NCBI RefSeq assembly: GCF_041956535.1
Contig: NW_027192192.1
Span: forward strand, 1,500,646-1,564,645
Source: Calcarisporiella thermophila CBS 279.70
Taxonomy: Eukaryota; Calcarisporiellomycota
Direction: 5' to 3'
Length of the DNA stretch: 64,000 nt
The translations under genes and the position numbers were made by a program. Below the pieces are notes generated by a model that saw only the letters and a program-made list of their open reading frames with translations, ran no database searches and was not told where the DNA came from. This document shows positions 46,121 to 57,168 of the stretch, piece by piece (within the stretch, counting starts at the first letter, position 1; each line of letters begins with the position of its first letter).

Positions 46121-47146
46121 ATGTCTCGCACCACTCCTGTTCAACGCGCTCACATATCCGTCCTTCTCTAAGAAGGTTATTCCACTCGTGAAATTGCCAC
46201 TCGTGAGGGCACCAGCAGAACAACTGTATCAAGAATACATCAAGATGAAGAGAATGATCCAGAGAGTTCATCAAGAAAAAAAATGGATCGCCCGCGCAAG
46301 TTATCCCGGCGTGATGAAAATAGATTATGCAGGAGCTTGACTACCGGAGAATGTAGGAACGCAGTCAAGGCACAAGGACTTTGGAACGAGACAATTAATC
46401 AGGTTATCTCCGTTAATACTGTTCGCCAGACACTCCATCGCAATGATTTTGTTGCAAGAGTTCGAAAAAAAAGGCTTCTTCTCACAAAAAAGCATCGCCT
46501 CAGGAGATTGCAGTTTGTAAGAAAATATAAGGATTGAACCACTGAAGATTGGAGTCGAGTCATCTTCTCGGATGAGCGCCAAATTCGTATCTTTGGGGAT
46601 GAGGGGCGAGAGTGATACTGGAAGAAGCGTGACGAACCTCTTCAAGATCGCCATATACAACCCGTGATAAAGCATGGAGGCGGAAGCATAATGATGTGAG
46701 GTTGTATGAGCTATTATGGCATCGGATTTTCATGTCGTTTTATAAAAACTCTCGATGCCAAACTTTATCCGCAAATCCTTGATGATGAATTGATGGCGAC
46801 AATCAAGTGGTACAATCTTGACAAGAAAGAAATAATATTTCAGCATGATAACGACTCAAAGCATAAAGCAAAACTCGTCGAACGATGGTTCCAAAGCATG
46901 CAGATCCAAGTTCTTGATTGGCCTTCACAATCGCCTGACTTTAATCCCATAGAACATCTATGGGATGAGGTAAAGAGACGACTGAGGGACAGACTCCCAC
47001 AGATATCGGGAAAGGATGGCCTGTGGGAAAAGGTGAAAACCGTCTGGGAGTCGCTCACAAAGGACGATTGTGTTACGTCGATAAATACGATGCCAAGGCG
47101 GATTCAAGAAGTTATCAATGCTAGAGGCGGATATACTGAATTGTAG
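46121..47146 (+). pseudogene. dead Tc1-like DD34E transposase
   Basis: One continuous 342-codon frame with no frameshift but four internal stops: TAA at 46169 and TGA at 46535, 46613 and 46697. The N-terminal HTH reads GYSTREIATREGTSRTTVSRI, followed by DRPRKLSRRDE. The DDE catalytic triad is present: Asp in IFSDERQ, Asp in FQHDNDSKH, and Glu in FNPIEHLWDEVKRR, with 34 residues between the second Asp and the Glu, as in Tc1 (DD34E). All three TGA codons stand where the family usually has Trp (KD-W, RE-W-YW, MM-W-GC). The copy can no longer make transposase unless stops are read through. Confidence 0.88.
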
Positions 47147-47415
47147 TCAGAACGTACTTTATTTATCTTAAATATTGACTATTTGCTATAATGAGTCTGT
47201 GGAGAAAGAGGATAAAATGTTGAAATCATGAGATTTTCAATTTGATAAAATATGTAATTTCCCGAAATATATTAATATTTCTTGAAAGGAGAGTTAGCAA
47301 TGGGCATTCCATGGTATACAGGGGATTAGCAGAGTGAATGGGGTTTTCAATTATACAAGTGCTAAGTATATAGGGGTTGTCTTTGAAGAAATATTTGAGT
47401 TGAATATAAAAATAA

Positions 47416-47447
47416 TAGGGTGTCACGAAACTTTTAAGAGGCACTTT
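47416..47447. repeat. right terminal repeat of the Tc1-type element
   Basis: On the minus strand this reads as the Tc1-style end AAGTGCCTCTTAAAAGTTTC..., followed inward by GTGACACCC. It lies about 270 bp after the transposase stop, the expected place for the 3' end. The left partner is only partly recognisable near 44956-44990. Confidence 0.5.
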
Positions 47448-47645
47448 AGATGTAAATAACCTAACCTAATTAGTCTAGAGTGAATGAACTAGGCCCTGTT
47501 CAATTAAGTTACATGGATGAGATGGGATCACGTGTACTCTTATCTTTCGCGCAATATTGCATTACTCACTACCGCTCAGTACTTTTACTAGTTCTCAATT
47601 TTTGGTATCTCATAGCTGGTATTGCATCTTCTATATTAGTTCACC

Positions 47646-49579
47646 ATGGGTTCTTTCCAATCTGTACCTTCTCAGCCCTGCCAAGCCAAGGAACATTTTG
47701 AGCCTCCACCACCATACTCTATAGATTCAGAAAGTAGCTTTGAGAAGGAGCAATTGTATCCTTCTAGTGATGAGCTGACTAAGGACCATTTTGACCATTT
47801 CAAGTAAATTAATACGTCTATCACATATTACCATAGGTTTTCTTTAGAATACTAGCTAAAGATTCTGAGATGTAATAGGAACGATTTTTCCAGCAATCCC
47901 AAGAACCTCCTTGCTGTAAATGCAGTGACTCGGAATGATATTTCTGCTGTTACTATCTCAAGAGAGGCAGTTATTAAGAACATCCCCGTGTTTTCCACAA
48001 AATTGGAGCTCGAAGGTATCATCCCTTTCAGAAATAATTTTAATGCGGTTGATTGATTAGAACTAACAATTTCTTCTACAATATAGGCAAAGCAACCAAT
48101 CAAAAGTCAAGTGGACGCTGCTGGCTCTTTGCAAGTACCAATGTGTTGCGATTAATTCTCATTAAAAAGTAAAATATATGTCATGTGGAGTTAATTCATA
48201 TGTTTAGTGTTCATTTCTTGTTAATATCTATGATCATACAGATACAATCTCGAGGACGATTTCGAATTGTCTCAGTCTTACCTCTACTTTTACGATAAGC
48301 TGGAAAAGTCTAATTGTAGGCCTTTTTTAATATTACTTACCGCAAACTCAACTATAGTGATTTCTCATACTTGCTTTTAATTTTATATGTCTAGATTTTT
48401 TGGAATCTGTGCTTGATCTTATTGAGGTGGACGTGAATGATCGAAATCTTGCCGCTCTCCTCTCTGATCCTGCTAGTGATGGTGGCCAGTGGGATATGTT
48501 GGTTAATCTAATAAATAAATATGGCGTTGTGCCGAAGTCGGGTAAGAAAGATTAATGTGTTTTTCATTTTTTTCCTCATCTAATGTCACTGTAATTGGAT
48601 TTGTAGTGTACCCTGAAAGCTTCCAATCTTCTAATTCAAAGCGTCTATCATACTTGGTGGTCGTCAAGCTTCGAGAATTTGCAGCAAGACTTCGTAAAGA
48701 ATATCGTAATGGAAAGAGCTTAGAGCAGTTACGGCGCTTGAAAATGAGCATGATATCTGATATATATCGTATTTTGGCCATTTCCCTTGGCACTCCTCCA
48801 ACTGAATTTGATTGGTGCATTTACAACAAGAGTAAGAAGCTGATCGAGCACCGGTCGCTCACTCCAAAGAAATTTTTCGAAAATATCATAGGCTACCCGG
48901 TATATATGATTTATGCACTAGTTTTAATAGACACCTGGTCTAATGCTTCGACCGTTATAGCTTCAGGACACGTTGTCGCTTATTAATGATCCTCGCAATG
49001 AATACAATAAGCTTTACACAGTAAAATATTTGGGTAATATCGTAGGGGGTCATCCCATACGATATGTTAATATTCCCATTGAGGAGATGAAAGCTATTGC
49101 TTGCCGTGTTCTTCAATCCGGCAGACCTGTGTGGTTTGGGTGCGATGTGGGACAATTTAGCCACAATGAATTTGCTACTATGGATACTGCACTTTACGAC
49201 TACGAATCCACATTCAGCGTCAAACTTGGATTAACCAAAGCAGAGCGCATTTTGTATGGTGAAAGTCGCATGACCCATGCTATGATGTTTACTGGTGTTC
49301 ATATCGAGAACGGTCGACCTGTCAGGTGGCGCGTTGAGAATTCGTGGGGTGATAATGGTCCTGAGAAAGGATTCTGGATCATGAGTGACGCGTGGTTTAG
49401 CGAATTTGTCTATCAGGTGGGTTATTTTTCAAATGAATTTCTGAATCTTGTTTTAATTTCTTCTCTCTATCTTTGTCCAGATTGTGGTAGAAAAACGTGA
49501 TGCTGGCAAGTATGCGGATGTACTGAAGCAAGATCCTATTGCATTTCCCCCGTATGATCCTTTTGGAAGCCTAGCGTAA
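47646..49579 (+). CDS. bleomycin hydrolase (C1B papain-like cysteine aminopeptidase)
   Basis: Eight exons (47646-47803, 47879-48015, 48087-48168, 48242-48315, 48395-48541, 48607-48899, 48967-49416, 49481-49579) join in phase to 479 aa. Active-site Cys110 sits in KSSGRCWLFASTNVLR. His401 is in MTHAMMFTGVH and Asn422 in VENSWGDNG, completing the papain-type triad. Family blocks NDPRNEYNKLYTV, PVWFGCDVG and SDAWFSEFVYQ are all present. Yeast Lap3/Gal6 forms a cytosolic homohexamer that trims peptides and detoxifies bleomycin and homocysteine thiolactone; the same fold is expected. The C-terminus is longer than the family's usual end, which auto-processes near the last residue. It is probably a housekeeping gene caught between transposons. 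Confidence 0.93.
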
Positions 49580-50598
49580 ACTCTTCTCTTTAAGGTTGAG
49601 AAACCTTTTTCGACCCATGGAACCCTTGGTTTCATAATAATGATAATATTTGTTATGTATTTGTTAACGAAATAAAGGCGGTTGTTTCTATTTAGTGTTC
49701 GACTGTGCTTTTTTGAATAGCCCTGAGAAAATTGTTTAAAAGGTTCAAAAACTATTTTCATGGCGTTATTTATATAATATTAATAGATCTGTCCCTATCA
49801 CTGTCGAATAGATTATTTAGATTTAATTTTGAAAATGAAAATTTCAATTCCTAACGTTTACAAAGATATAGACGCTATTTTAAGTAGGGATAAAAGTATA
49901 TCTTTTTTGAAAATTAAAATTTCTTTAATTGAAATCATTATTGAACTTTATTCCATGACTTCTTTGCAATCATAATACTATCCACAAAATATTTTTTATT
50001 GTAGGTACCATTGGTGAATCTTGGATTATTTTTTATTATATTTGGATTCCTATTCACACTCGACGTTGCATAAAAGATTCACCTCAGTGAACTTGTATTA
50101 TTATCTGCCTTAATTTTTTGTGAGACAAAAATATAACGTATACTTTTGCTCTTTCTAATCAGATGGCGAATACCGATATTCAACTAATGATGAATTATAG
50201 AACTGCGTTTTTAAACTTAATATGCAGAAGGATTTTTTCTGCTATTTAGTACATTTTGTTGCAAATTTGATAGGATTTTGCTTCGTTTCGCGGGTAATAT
50301 GTTGTCCTTAACCAGTAGAAGAAACTACCTATAAATTACTGAGAATGAATTTGTACTCGCCACATGTACACTTGAGGCGATTGGTTTACTGGAACCATTC
50401 ACCAAAATAAGACATATTATGTACATCATACCTGGGGCTTATGAAATTGGTTTCGATAATTCAATTGGCTGGGGCGGCAAGATTATTATAAAATGGATAA
50501 GTTGCAGCGCATATCAAATTAATCTGAAATATATATATCTGTCAAAATTAAATTTGCCCATGTATTACTTCAATAGGGTCAAAATGCACTGAATAAGT
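49580..50598. other. intergenic
   Basis: About 1 kb of AT-rich sequence with no recognisable gene or repeat; the promoter of the FAD oxidase lies at its right end. Confidence 0.45.
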
Positions 50599-50607
50599 GT
50601 ATATAAA
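50599..50607 (+). promoter_or_regulatory. TATA box of the FAD oxidase gene
   Basis: GTATATAAA ends within a few bases of an in-frame ATG at 50610. Transcription would start downstream of that ATG, so the box argues that translation starts at the next Met (50697). Confidence 0.55.
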
Positions 50608-50696
50608 GGATGATTTTAATTTTCGCAAAACAAAAAAAAATTTCTTATATATTTTTAAACTTCTCAGCTATTTTCTTCGCGTACTTTGACATCAAC

Positions 50697-52157
50697 ATGA
50701 ATTGCTTTCATAAACATCAAGATCTTTACGATACTCTCGTTCAACATCTGCCCTCTTCCAGCGTGATTTTCCAACATCATCCAGATTATAAAACCGTTAG
50801 TTCCTCCTGGAATCTCCGCACACCTTATAAACCATATGTATTCGTTCAACCTGCTAATACCAAAGAAGTTCAAGCGGCAATAAAATGCGCCAGACAATGC
50901 AACGTAACACAAGTGGCAATTCGCAGCGGAGGACATTCTTTTGAAGGTGCTAGCTTGGGAGGTAGAGGTGGGCATGCCTTGGTGATCGATCTTGTAAAAA
51001 TGAATGGTGTAACAGTCGACAGTGAGAGTGGCATCGCTACAGCTGAGGGTGGGGCGCTATTGGGCAAAATTTATCTGGAGGCTTGGAACACCGGAAAATA
51101 TGCTCTTTCGGCAGGGTCATGTGTCGGTGTGGGCGTGGCTGGACAGGCTTCTTGCGGGGGTTATGGGCATTACACTCGCACTCACGGAATTCTATCGGAT
51201 AGAGTTCTCGAGTTTGAGGTGGTAACTGCTGATGGGAACGTATTAATCGCAAACAACGAGCAAAACGAAGATTTGTATTGGGCTCTGCGCGGTGCAGGCA
51301 CAGGTTCCTTCGGGATAATAACCAAACTAAAGATTAAATTACACCAAGCCCCTGACACCATTATCAACTTCACTCTAGACTATCAACTTGGATGGATTAA
51401 CTTCAAACATGTCTTTAAAGCTTTCCAAGATTACTGCTTGTCCGCTTCCACCAAAGTCAATCCGATGATGGTAATCCAATTTGGAAATTTCACCCTCGTA
51501 GGTTCGATATTAGCAGATTCCAAGGAAGAGGGTGATGCATTAGTAGAAGATATGCTGAAAAGACTTCCACCTCCAACAAACAAGGTTATCCAGAAAGTGT
51601 CTTACATTGAATCAGTTGTGGGGCTATCTTTAACCCAAACATCGGCACCATGGTGGGATGATCTGAGGCCATTGAAACGAGAGGGAGAAGAGAAGCGTCG
51701 CTGGATGAAGATTAAAAGCGGATATATTCCAGAAGCGTTGCCAGATGAATTTATTTCAAAGCTTGGAAAGCTTGCCAACAGACAGTGTGCAACTGGGCTC
51801 AGAGTTCAGCTTCTTTGTCTAGGGGGTGCGGAGAGCGAAACTCCTGTTGACTCTACTGCTGTCAGCCGTCGTGGGTGTGCATATTTAATGGGAATGTCCG
51901 TATGGATTATGGATGACGAGGAAGATCCTGTGAACGGAGCAATTGAAGAAGCAAATTACCGTCTTCCTTGGCTCAATCAAACATTCGAGGCCTTTTACCC
52001 ATACATGGATGGTTGCTATATTGGTGATGATGATGCCGATGTTCAGAATCTATACTACAACTTCTTTGGCAAGCATTTTCCTAAACTTCAAAGCATTAAG
52101 CGTAAATATGACCCGGAAAATATTTTCAATCATCGATTGAGTATTCCACCTCAATAG
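50697..52157 (+). CDS. FAD-linked oxidase, berberine-bridge-enzyme type
   Basis: A 486-aa single-exon protein, taking the ATG at 50697 as start; an upstream ATG at 50610 sits on the TATA box. The FAD-binding PCMH domain has IRSGGHSFEG with His80, the usual 8-alpha-histidyl attachment site. It also has SAGSCVGVGVAG with Cys142, at the place of the 6-S-cysteinyl link, so bicovalent FAD is likely. GILSDRVLEFEVVTADG and GAGTGSFGIITKLKIKLH are standard family blocks. The C-terminal BBE motif is YYNFFGKHFPKLQSIKRKYDPENIFNH. Such oxidases act on alkaloids, sugars or polyketide intermediates; the substrate is unknown. There is no strong signal peptide from the chosen start. Confidence 0.9.
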   Translation: MNCFHKHQDLYDTLVQHLPSSSVIFQHHPDYKTVSSSWNLRTPYKPYVFVQPANTKEVQAAIKCARQCNVTQVAIRSGGHSFEGASLGGRGGHALVIDLVKMNGVTVDSESGIATAEGGALLGKIYLEAWNTGKYALSAGSCVGVGVAGQASCGGYGHYTRTHGILSDRVLEFEVVTADGNVLIANNEQNEDLYWALRGAGTGSFGIITKLKIKLHQAPDTIINFTLDYQLGWINFKHVFKAFQDYCLSASTKVNPMMVIQFGNFTLVGSILADSKEEGDALVEDMLKRLPPPTNKVIQKVSYIESVVGLSLTQTSAPWWDDLRPLKREGEEKRRWMKIKSGYIPEALPDEFISKLGKLANRQCATGLRVQLLCLGGAESETPVDSTAVSRRGCAYLMGMSVWIMDDEEDPVNGAIEEANYRLPWLNQTFEAFYPYMDGCYIGDDDADVQNLYYNFFGKHFPKLQSIKRKYDPENIFNHRLSIPPQ

Positions 52158-53213
52158 AAGATCCCATAAGCTATTTATAGAACTATTTAGCATATTGTAA
52201 ATTCATTAGAAATATAATAGTACATACTGTATATGAAAAGCTTTTAATAAATTTTTGAATTATATTTCTTTAAAAGGATAATTCACCAGGGACTCTCACA
52301 ATTCTTGCATAAGTATCCCTATAAGAAACCACCGTAATCAAGCCCCGCGTAAATTTATTGGACTTTTTAATAAAATTTCCAGATAAGCTATTGGCTCAAG
52401 TAAAATATTGACATAGTGATTGCGGAAAGCGGGAAAGGTGCCTTGTTGAATACGTATTCATCTCGGCCCAGTGAAATTACTTCGTCAAATGCAAATTGAA
52501 AATTGTTGCAGATTAAATTTCAAACTAGTTACATAGTAGTTGAATCTTTGGAACGTATTACAACACACACCTATGTTTTTACAACCATAATAGCGTATAA
52601 ATTATTTCCTTGTCACCCACATAGAATACTCTCCCTTGAATCCAACCTGCCCATCTATTTATTGTCTCCACCCAGAAAAAATTCGACAAAGAGGAATGTT
52701 TATGGTATTATTGCTGTATATTTCTTTAGGGAATGTACTCTAAGTGGGAATCAGTAGCATGACTGATAAGGTGAGTAGAGGTGAGAGCAAAGGAAAGATA
52801 TGTCAAAATAATCATAGAATTGTGGCTAGTAAAAGGGATCACCAAAGAGATATTCAGTGAAATGGAGTCGATAAAATAAATCATCATTTTAGTGTGCCAT
52901 CAGGTAACTGCAGGTATTCTATAATAAATGCTTGATCAATGGAAGCCCAAAAGAGTAATTCAAATCAATAAGAACAATAAGCAAATAGCATGGAAATTCC
53001 GCTTTCTATATGCCAGATAACGAACATTATTCTAGCAATTTCCAACTTATTAATCTAATGAAAGTCGCGACACAAACTTCTCCTAGATTTATAGAGAGAA
53101 AGATTATATTGTATACGACTTAAAGGCCAATTCATTACAACTTGTGAAGAAATAATCGAGTTGAGTATAAATTAATATGGGAAGTCAAAATATCTGACAG
53201 ACACTATTACATC
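52158..53213. other. intergenic
   Basis: About 1 kb of AT-rich sequence between the FAD oxidase and the 3' end of the P450 pseudogene. Nothing recognisable. Confidence 0.45.
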
Positions 53214-55143
53214 TCAGGAACGCTTCTCAAACTGTATCAAAACATCTTCAAGACGCAGCACGCCGAATAAATTATTCACCTGCAGACCGGTTGTATGGAG
53301 CGAATTTTCAGGCAATTTCCAAGTATAGTTACGTACTGTAATATTTGGCATATATCCATACAAAACAGGTTCGTAAAGAAAACACAAATGGAGCATGTAG
53401 GAGCATAAGGGAACGTTCAGGCTTCAATTATTTTTCCCTTATATTTAAAAGGTAGAGGCATTAGAAATTATATAGAGCAATGTCTCCTTATGCATCTACA
53501 TGCTCCTCTGTGTTTGCTTTACGAACCTGTTTTGTAGGAATAAAATGTTAAAATAAATATGAGCACTCCAGAATAATAATAAATCGTGCTCACATAGCAT
53601 TGAAAGCACTATGCGTTGCTCAGTGAACGAAAACTGCATCCCTAACTGTTTTTTCCAATAGGGATTTAGTAATAGTTTTCTCTCCGCAGACAATACGAGT
53701 ATCGGGACTTACGCAAATGCGCGAGCCACCGCCAAAAGCTAACTAGGCATCTCGAGGTGGATTATTCTCAGGGTAGAATCTCTCCGGCCAGAATCTTTCT
53801 GGATCTTTCCAGTGCTTAGTGGAATTTTGCATGGAACATATGTCTGCAAACAAGTAAGTGCCCTTGGGAATGGCAATTCCGTCAAATTCGACTGGTTCCA
53901 CTACAACCCTAGGCCCAATGTTAGGAAAGGGAGGATGCATACGGAGCGACTTTTTTTACAAACACTTTACGTAAACCTCTTTTAAAATATGAGCACAGAA
54001 TTTGCATGTACCTCTCTGATAATACAATCAATATATTTCATATTTCGGCAATTCTTGATACTAGGTATTTGCAGAGAACCTGTTGCAGTAAAGATGCTAT
54101 TAATCTCTTGACGAGCTAGCTCCTGGATTTCTGGGATGAGAGCTAGGTAATAAATGGCAACGGAAAGAGAACTAAAGGTGGTTGTTAGATTAACATTGCA
54201 TTCTGGTATTTTTTTAATAACTTATATTTACGCCTGGGTTGTGTCGTGACCAGCAAGGAAAAATACCATTAGATTATCCTAACATAGTCAACATGAACAA
54301 ATCATGAAGGTACTGGAGTCCAGCAGTCAAATTGAAAGATATTTACCTTTATATCAGTCGTAGTCCATCTATTCTCATCATCGCCTGATTCTGCTTCTGC
54401 TTCTATCATCAATCTAAGCATGTCTTTGTGTTGATCGCCCTCATCCTTGTAGATTCCATCCTGAATTTCTTTCTTTCTTTTCTCAATGATGTCAAATACA
54501 ACCTAAATTTGTTTAAAAGTAACAAGAATTTTAAAGCAGGATAAAACAACTCAAGTTTGGATATGATTACCTCGTTCAAATCGGCAAAGGATTGAACGGC
54601 ATGTTTGTCGAAAAGACTTATTATTGGATCAGCTCTTGGAAAAAGAATACGAACCGGGTTTGCGAATCCTTCAAATGTGCCTTCATAACATTTGTAATAT
54701 CTGTTTTCTGGATTTTGGAGAGCGTTGAAATTGAATCTAAATAGCGTCTTTCCGAGAGCGTCCAAAGTAAGTCTGCGCATGAGTATAGGTATGTTGACGG
54801 CATCTGCAGATATAATGGCTTGATCTAGGTGTTCAAAAAGCTTGTATGTGCATTCTACAAACGGCTGCGTGGGAATAGTGTTACGGAACACAGGATTAAG
54901 GACCATTATAGAAAACATTACATGCTTAGCTTGAGTCCAATCTCATTGATGAAGAAAATAATTAAAGTACCTTTCTGTGACGTTTCCACTCCTAAATACG
55001 AGACATCAAAATCAATTAATCTCATATACATAGAGAGAGAAACAATCATGATACCTCTCCATTGCTCATTGCCACATTCTCTTCACCGAAGAAATCGAAG
55101 AAGAATTTCCCCTGCGCCAGAGTGTTAACTTTGGGAATAGAAT
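53214..55143 (-). pseudogene. cytochrome P450, 5'-truncated and disabled
   Basis: Nine exons can be traced on the minus strand: 55055-55143, 54971-54991, 54571-54903, 54347-54502, 54232-54278, 54012-54171, 53713-53949, 53594-53645 and 53214-53335. P450 motifs run in order: NGEEWKRHRK (helix C); the oxygen-binding helix I FFLAGHDTTQA; ExxR-type IREsLRMHPP; the PERF-like FWPERFYPEN; the haem loop FGGGSRICLGMQF with its Cys; and a C-terminal NYTWKLPENS. Three lesions are visible. The N-terminal 100 or so residues are missing, cut by a gypsy element. A TAG at 53743-53745 stands where Trp is usual before FGGG. The acceptor before VLNPVFRN is TG instead of AG at 54904-54905. The gene is therefore probably not functional. 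Confidence 0.82.
53359..53536. repeat. foldback inverted repeat inside a P450 intron
   Basis: The left arm 53359-53410 and right arm 53486-53536 are imperfect inverted copies of about 51 bp around a 75-bp loop. They lie entirely within the last P450 intron (53336-53593). The outer end reads TACAAAACAGG and the inner part CTACATGCTCC. A MITE-like insertion is the simplest reading. Confidence 0.65.
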
Positions 55144-55164
55144 CTAGGAGAGAATTATTTGTTG

Positions 55165-56820
55165 TTCCTCACCGATCTTCTATTTTCATAAAGAGCTTCA
55201 TCTACCATTCGAACCCTGTTACAAGCGATTTGACGACCAACGCCGATTATGTGTTCCTCAGACCAACTCGCTGATCAACAAAATAATGATGAACGCTCAT
55301 GATGCGATTTATGCTGGTCATTTGGGAATCGACAAAACCCGGGATGGAATTCAACGCGACTACTATTGGCTGAATATGCAGAAGACAGTACGACGATACA
55401 TTAAGGCTTGTGATTCATGTCAACGAGTGAAATCAACGAACAAGAAGCCAGCAGGATTATCGCAACCATTAGAAATTCCAACTGCAAGATGGGACTCGAT
55501 TTCGATGGATTTTATTGTTCAACTACCGAAGACAAAAAGAGGATTCGATGCGATAACAGTTTATGTCGACAGACTCACCAAGCGAGCTCACTTCCCCCCA
55601 GCAAGACAACCGATAATGCAGTATATGCAGCCCATACATTTTTCCGAGAGATCTTTAGACAACACGCCATGCCAACCAGTATTATTAGCGATCGTGATCC
55701 GAAATTTACATCGAAGTTTTGGCGGACCATAACGCAGAAACTCGGCATAAAGACCAAACTTTCCTCGGCTTACCACCCACGGACGGATGGACAAACGGAA
55801 CGCATGAATAGAACCCTCGAAGACATGTTACGACACTACACTGCACATAAACAGGGTAATTGGGACGACCTTTTGCCCATTGTTGAATTTGCGTATAACG
55901 ATTAGATGCACATTTCCACCAGAACTACACCCTTTACGTCCGACCTAGGACGATCACTACGAAACCCCGATATGACCCCCGCCACGAAAGAAAATCCTAC
56001 CGCAGAAGAACTTGCCGAACAACTTAGATAACTTAGAGAAGACCCAATCGACTATCACCCAAATGATCAAGGATGAACAAGAGCGACTACGAGAATACGC
56101 TGACCAATAACGATCCGATGTAGAGTTCCAAGAAAATGACCAACTTATGATAAGAACCACACACTTGAAACCGGAAGTGTAATGCAACGCTCCCTCGAAA
56201 AATTATCACCACGATTTGCGGGACCATTCAAGGTTCTCAGTCGAATCGGTAAAGTTGCATTCAAACTAGAGCTGCCAGCGAATGTCAGAACGCACTCAGT
56301 ATTCCATTTTTCCGTTCTTCTAAATATGAACAAGCCACAGACGATCGCAAAGCGCCACCACCTCCACTCATAATCGTTGATGGAGAAATAGAATACGAAG
56401 TCGAAAAAATCCTCGACGAGCGAAGACGGTACAATCGCAAGGAGTACTTAGTTAAATGGAAAGGCTACGATGACCACGAAAATACTTGGGAACCCGTGAA
56501 GGGCATGACCAGAGCTCAAGTCCCTATAAGAAGTGGGCATAGGGAAAACATAGGGAAATAATATGGAACAGATGCGGAACACCTCACTTTCCCTATAATT
56601 TCCTTAAAATTTCCTTTTATTTCCTCTAATTTTTCTATAAATTCCAAATCCTTACCCATATAAAAATCCATATAAAATCCATTAAAAATTATAGGAAATA
56701 TCAGGAAATCATATGGAGAGTGAGGTGTTCCCTATTTTTTCCCTATGTGACTTCCTATAGGGAGACGTTATCAGAGAGTACGAGAAAAACAAGAAGACCG
56801 AGAAAGCTTTATCCGAATAA
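55165..56820 (+). mobile_element. decayed Ty3/gypsy chromovirus fragment (integrase and chromodomain)
   Basis: The frame around 55200-55730 reads RRLCVPQTN, then the HHCC zinc finger (NAHDAIYAGHLG, CDSCQRVK), then the integrase core (SMDFIVQLP for Asp1, DRLTKRAHF). A frameshift near 55620 moves the rest (SDRDPKFTSKFW for Asp2, GQTERMNRTLEDML for Glu) to another frame. Further stops follow. A GPF-type block ([13 protein letters not shown]) and a chromodomain ([28 protein letters not shown]) complete the 3' end of pol, stopping at 56818-56820. A MITE interrupts the chromodomain tail. No reverse transcriptase or LTR pair is present here. It truncates the P450 gene. Confidence 0.85.
56522..56762. 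repeat. MITE copy A, inserted in the chromodomain
   Basis: A 241-bp element with terminal inverted repeats beginning CCCTATAAGAAGT and ending in CTATAGGG. The inner ends GAACACCTCACTTTC / GAGTGAGGTGTTC also pair. Gypsy coding resumes straight after it (DVIREYEKNKKTEKA), showing that it inserted into the older element. It shares sequence with copy B. Confidence 0.8.
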
Positions 56821-57168
56821 ACGGAAACGTGAACATCCCCATTTTTGATATTTTATTATTTTTTCCATGTCTATGAATAAAGCACGATTTGGGCTCCGAA
56901 GGAGCAGATATCCTCCAGCTTCGTTCCCCTTGGGCTCTCGCCCAAAATGAAAAAATTAAGCGTGGACTGCGGCCGCTGTCCACAGTATAAAGTATTTGCA
57001 AATTCAAATTAAGAAATTTCAATATTGATCTCTGTTTATTTCCAAAATCTTAGAGCTCATATTGAAATTCATATACCAAAATACATTTAAAGAACCATTT
57101 TGTTACGAATCGACAACTAGAAATGGAATAGAAATCACACCCGCGTCGGAAATAACAGTATGTTTCAC
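56821..57168. other. 3' flank of gypsy fragment and halogenase gene 3' side
   Basis: Probably the untranslated 3' end of the gypsy element, followed by AT-rich sequence. It contains a local GC-rich hairpin-like patch near 56885-56985 (GGAGCAGATATCC, GGGCTCTCGCCC). No gene. Confidence 0.4.

Noticed and set aside
46121-47146. Idea that TGA encodes Trp in this genome, since three TGA codons replace Trp in the transposase
   Set aside because: Intact genes here use TGG for Trp and at least one (the Uds1 gene) ends at TGA; C-to-T decay explains the pattern more simply.
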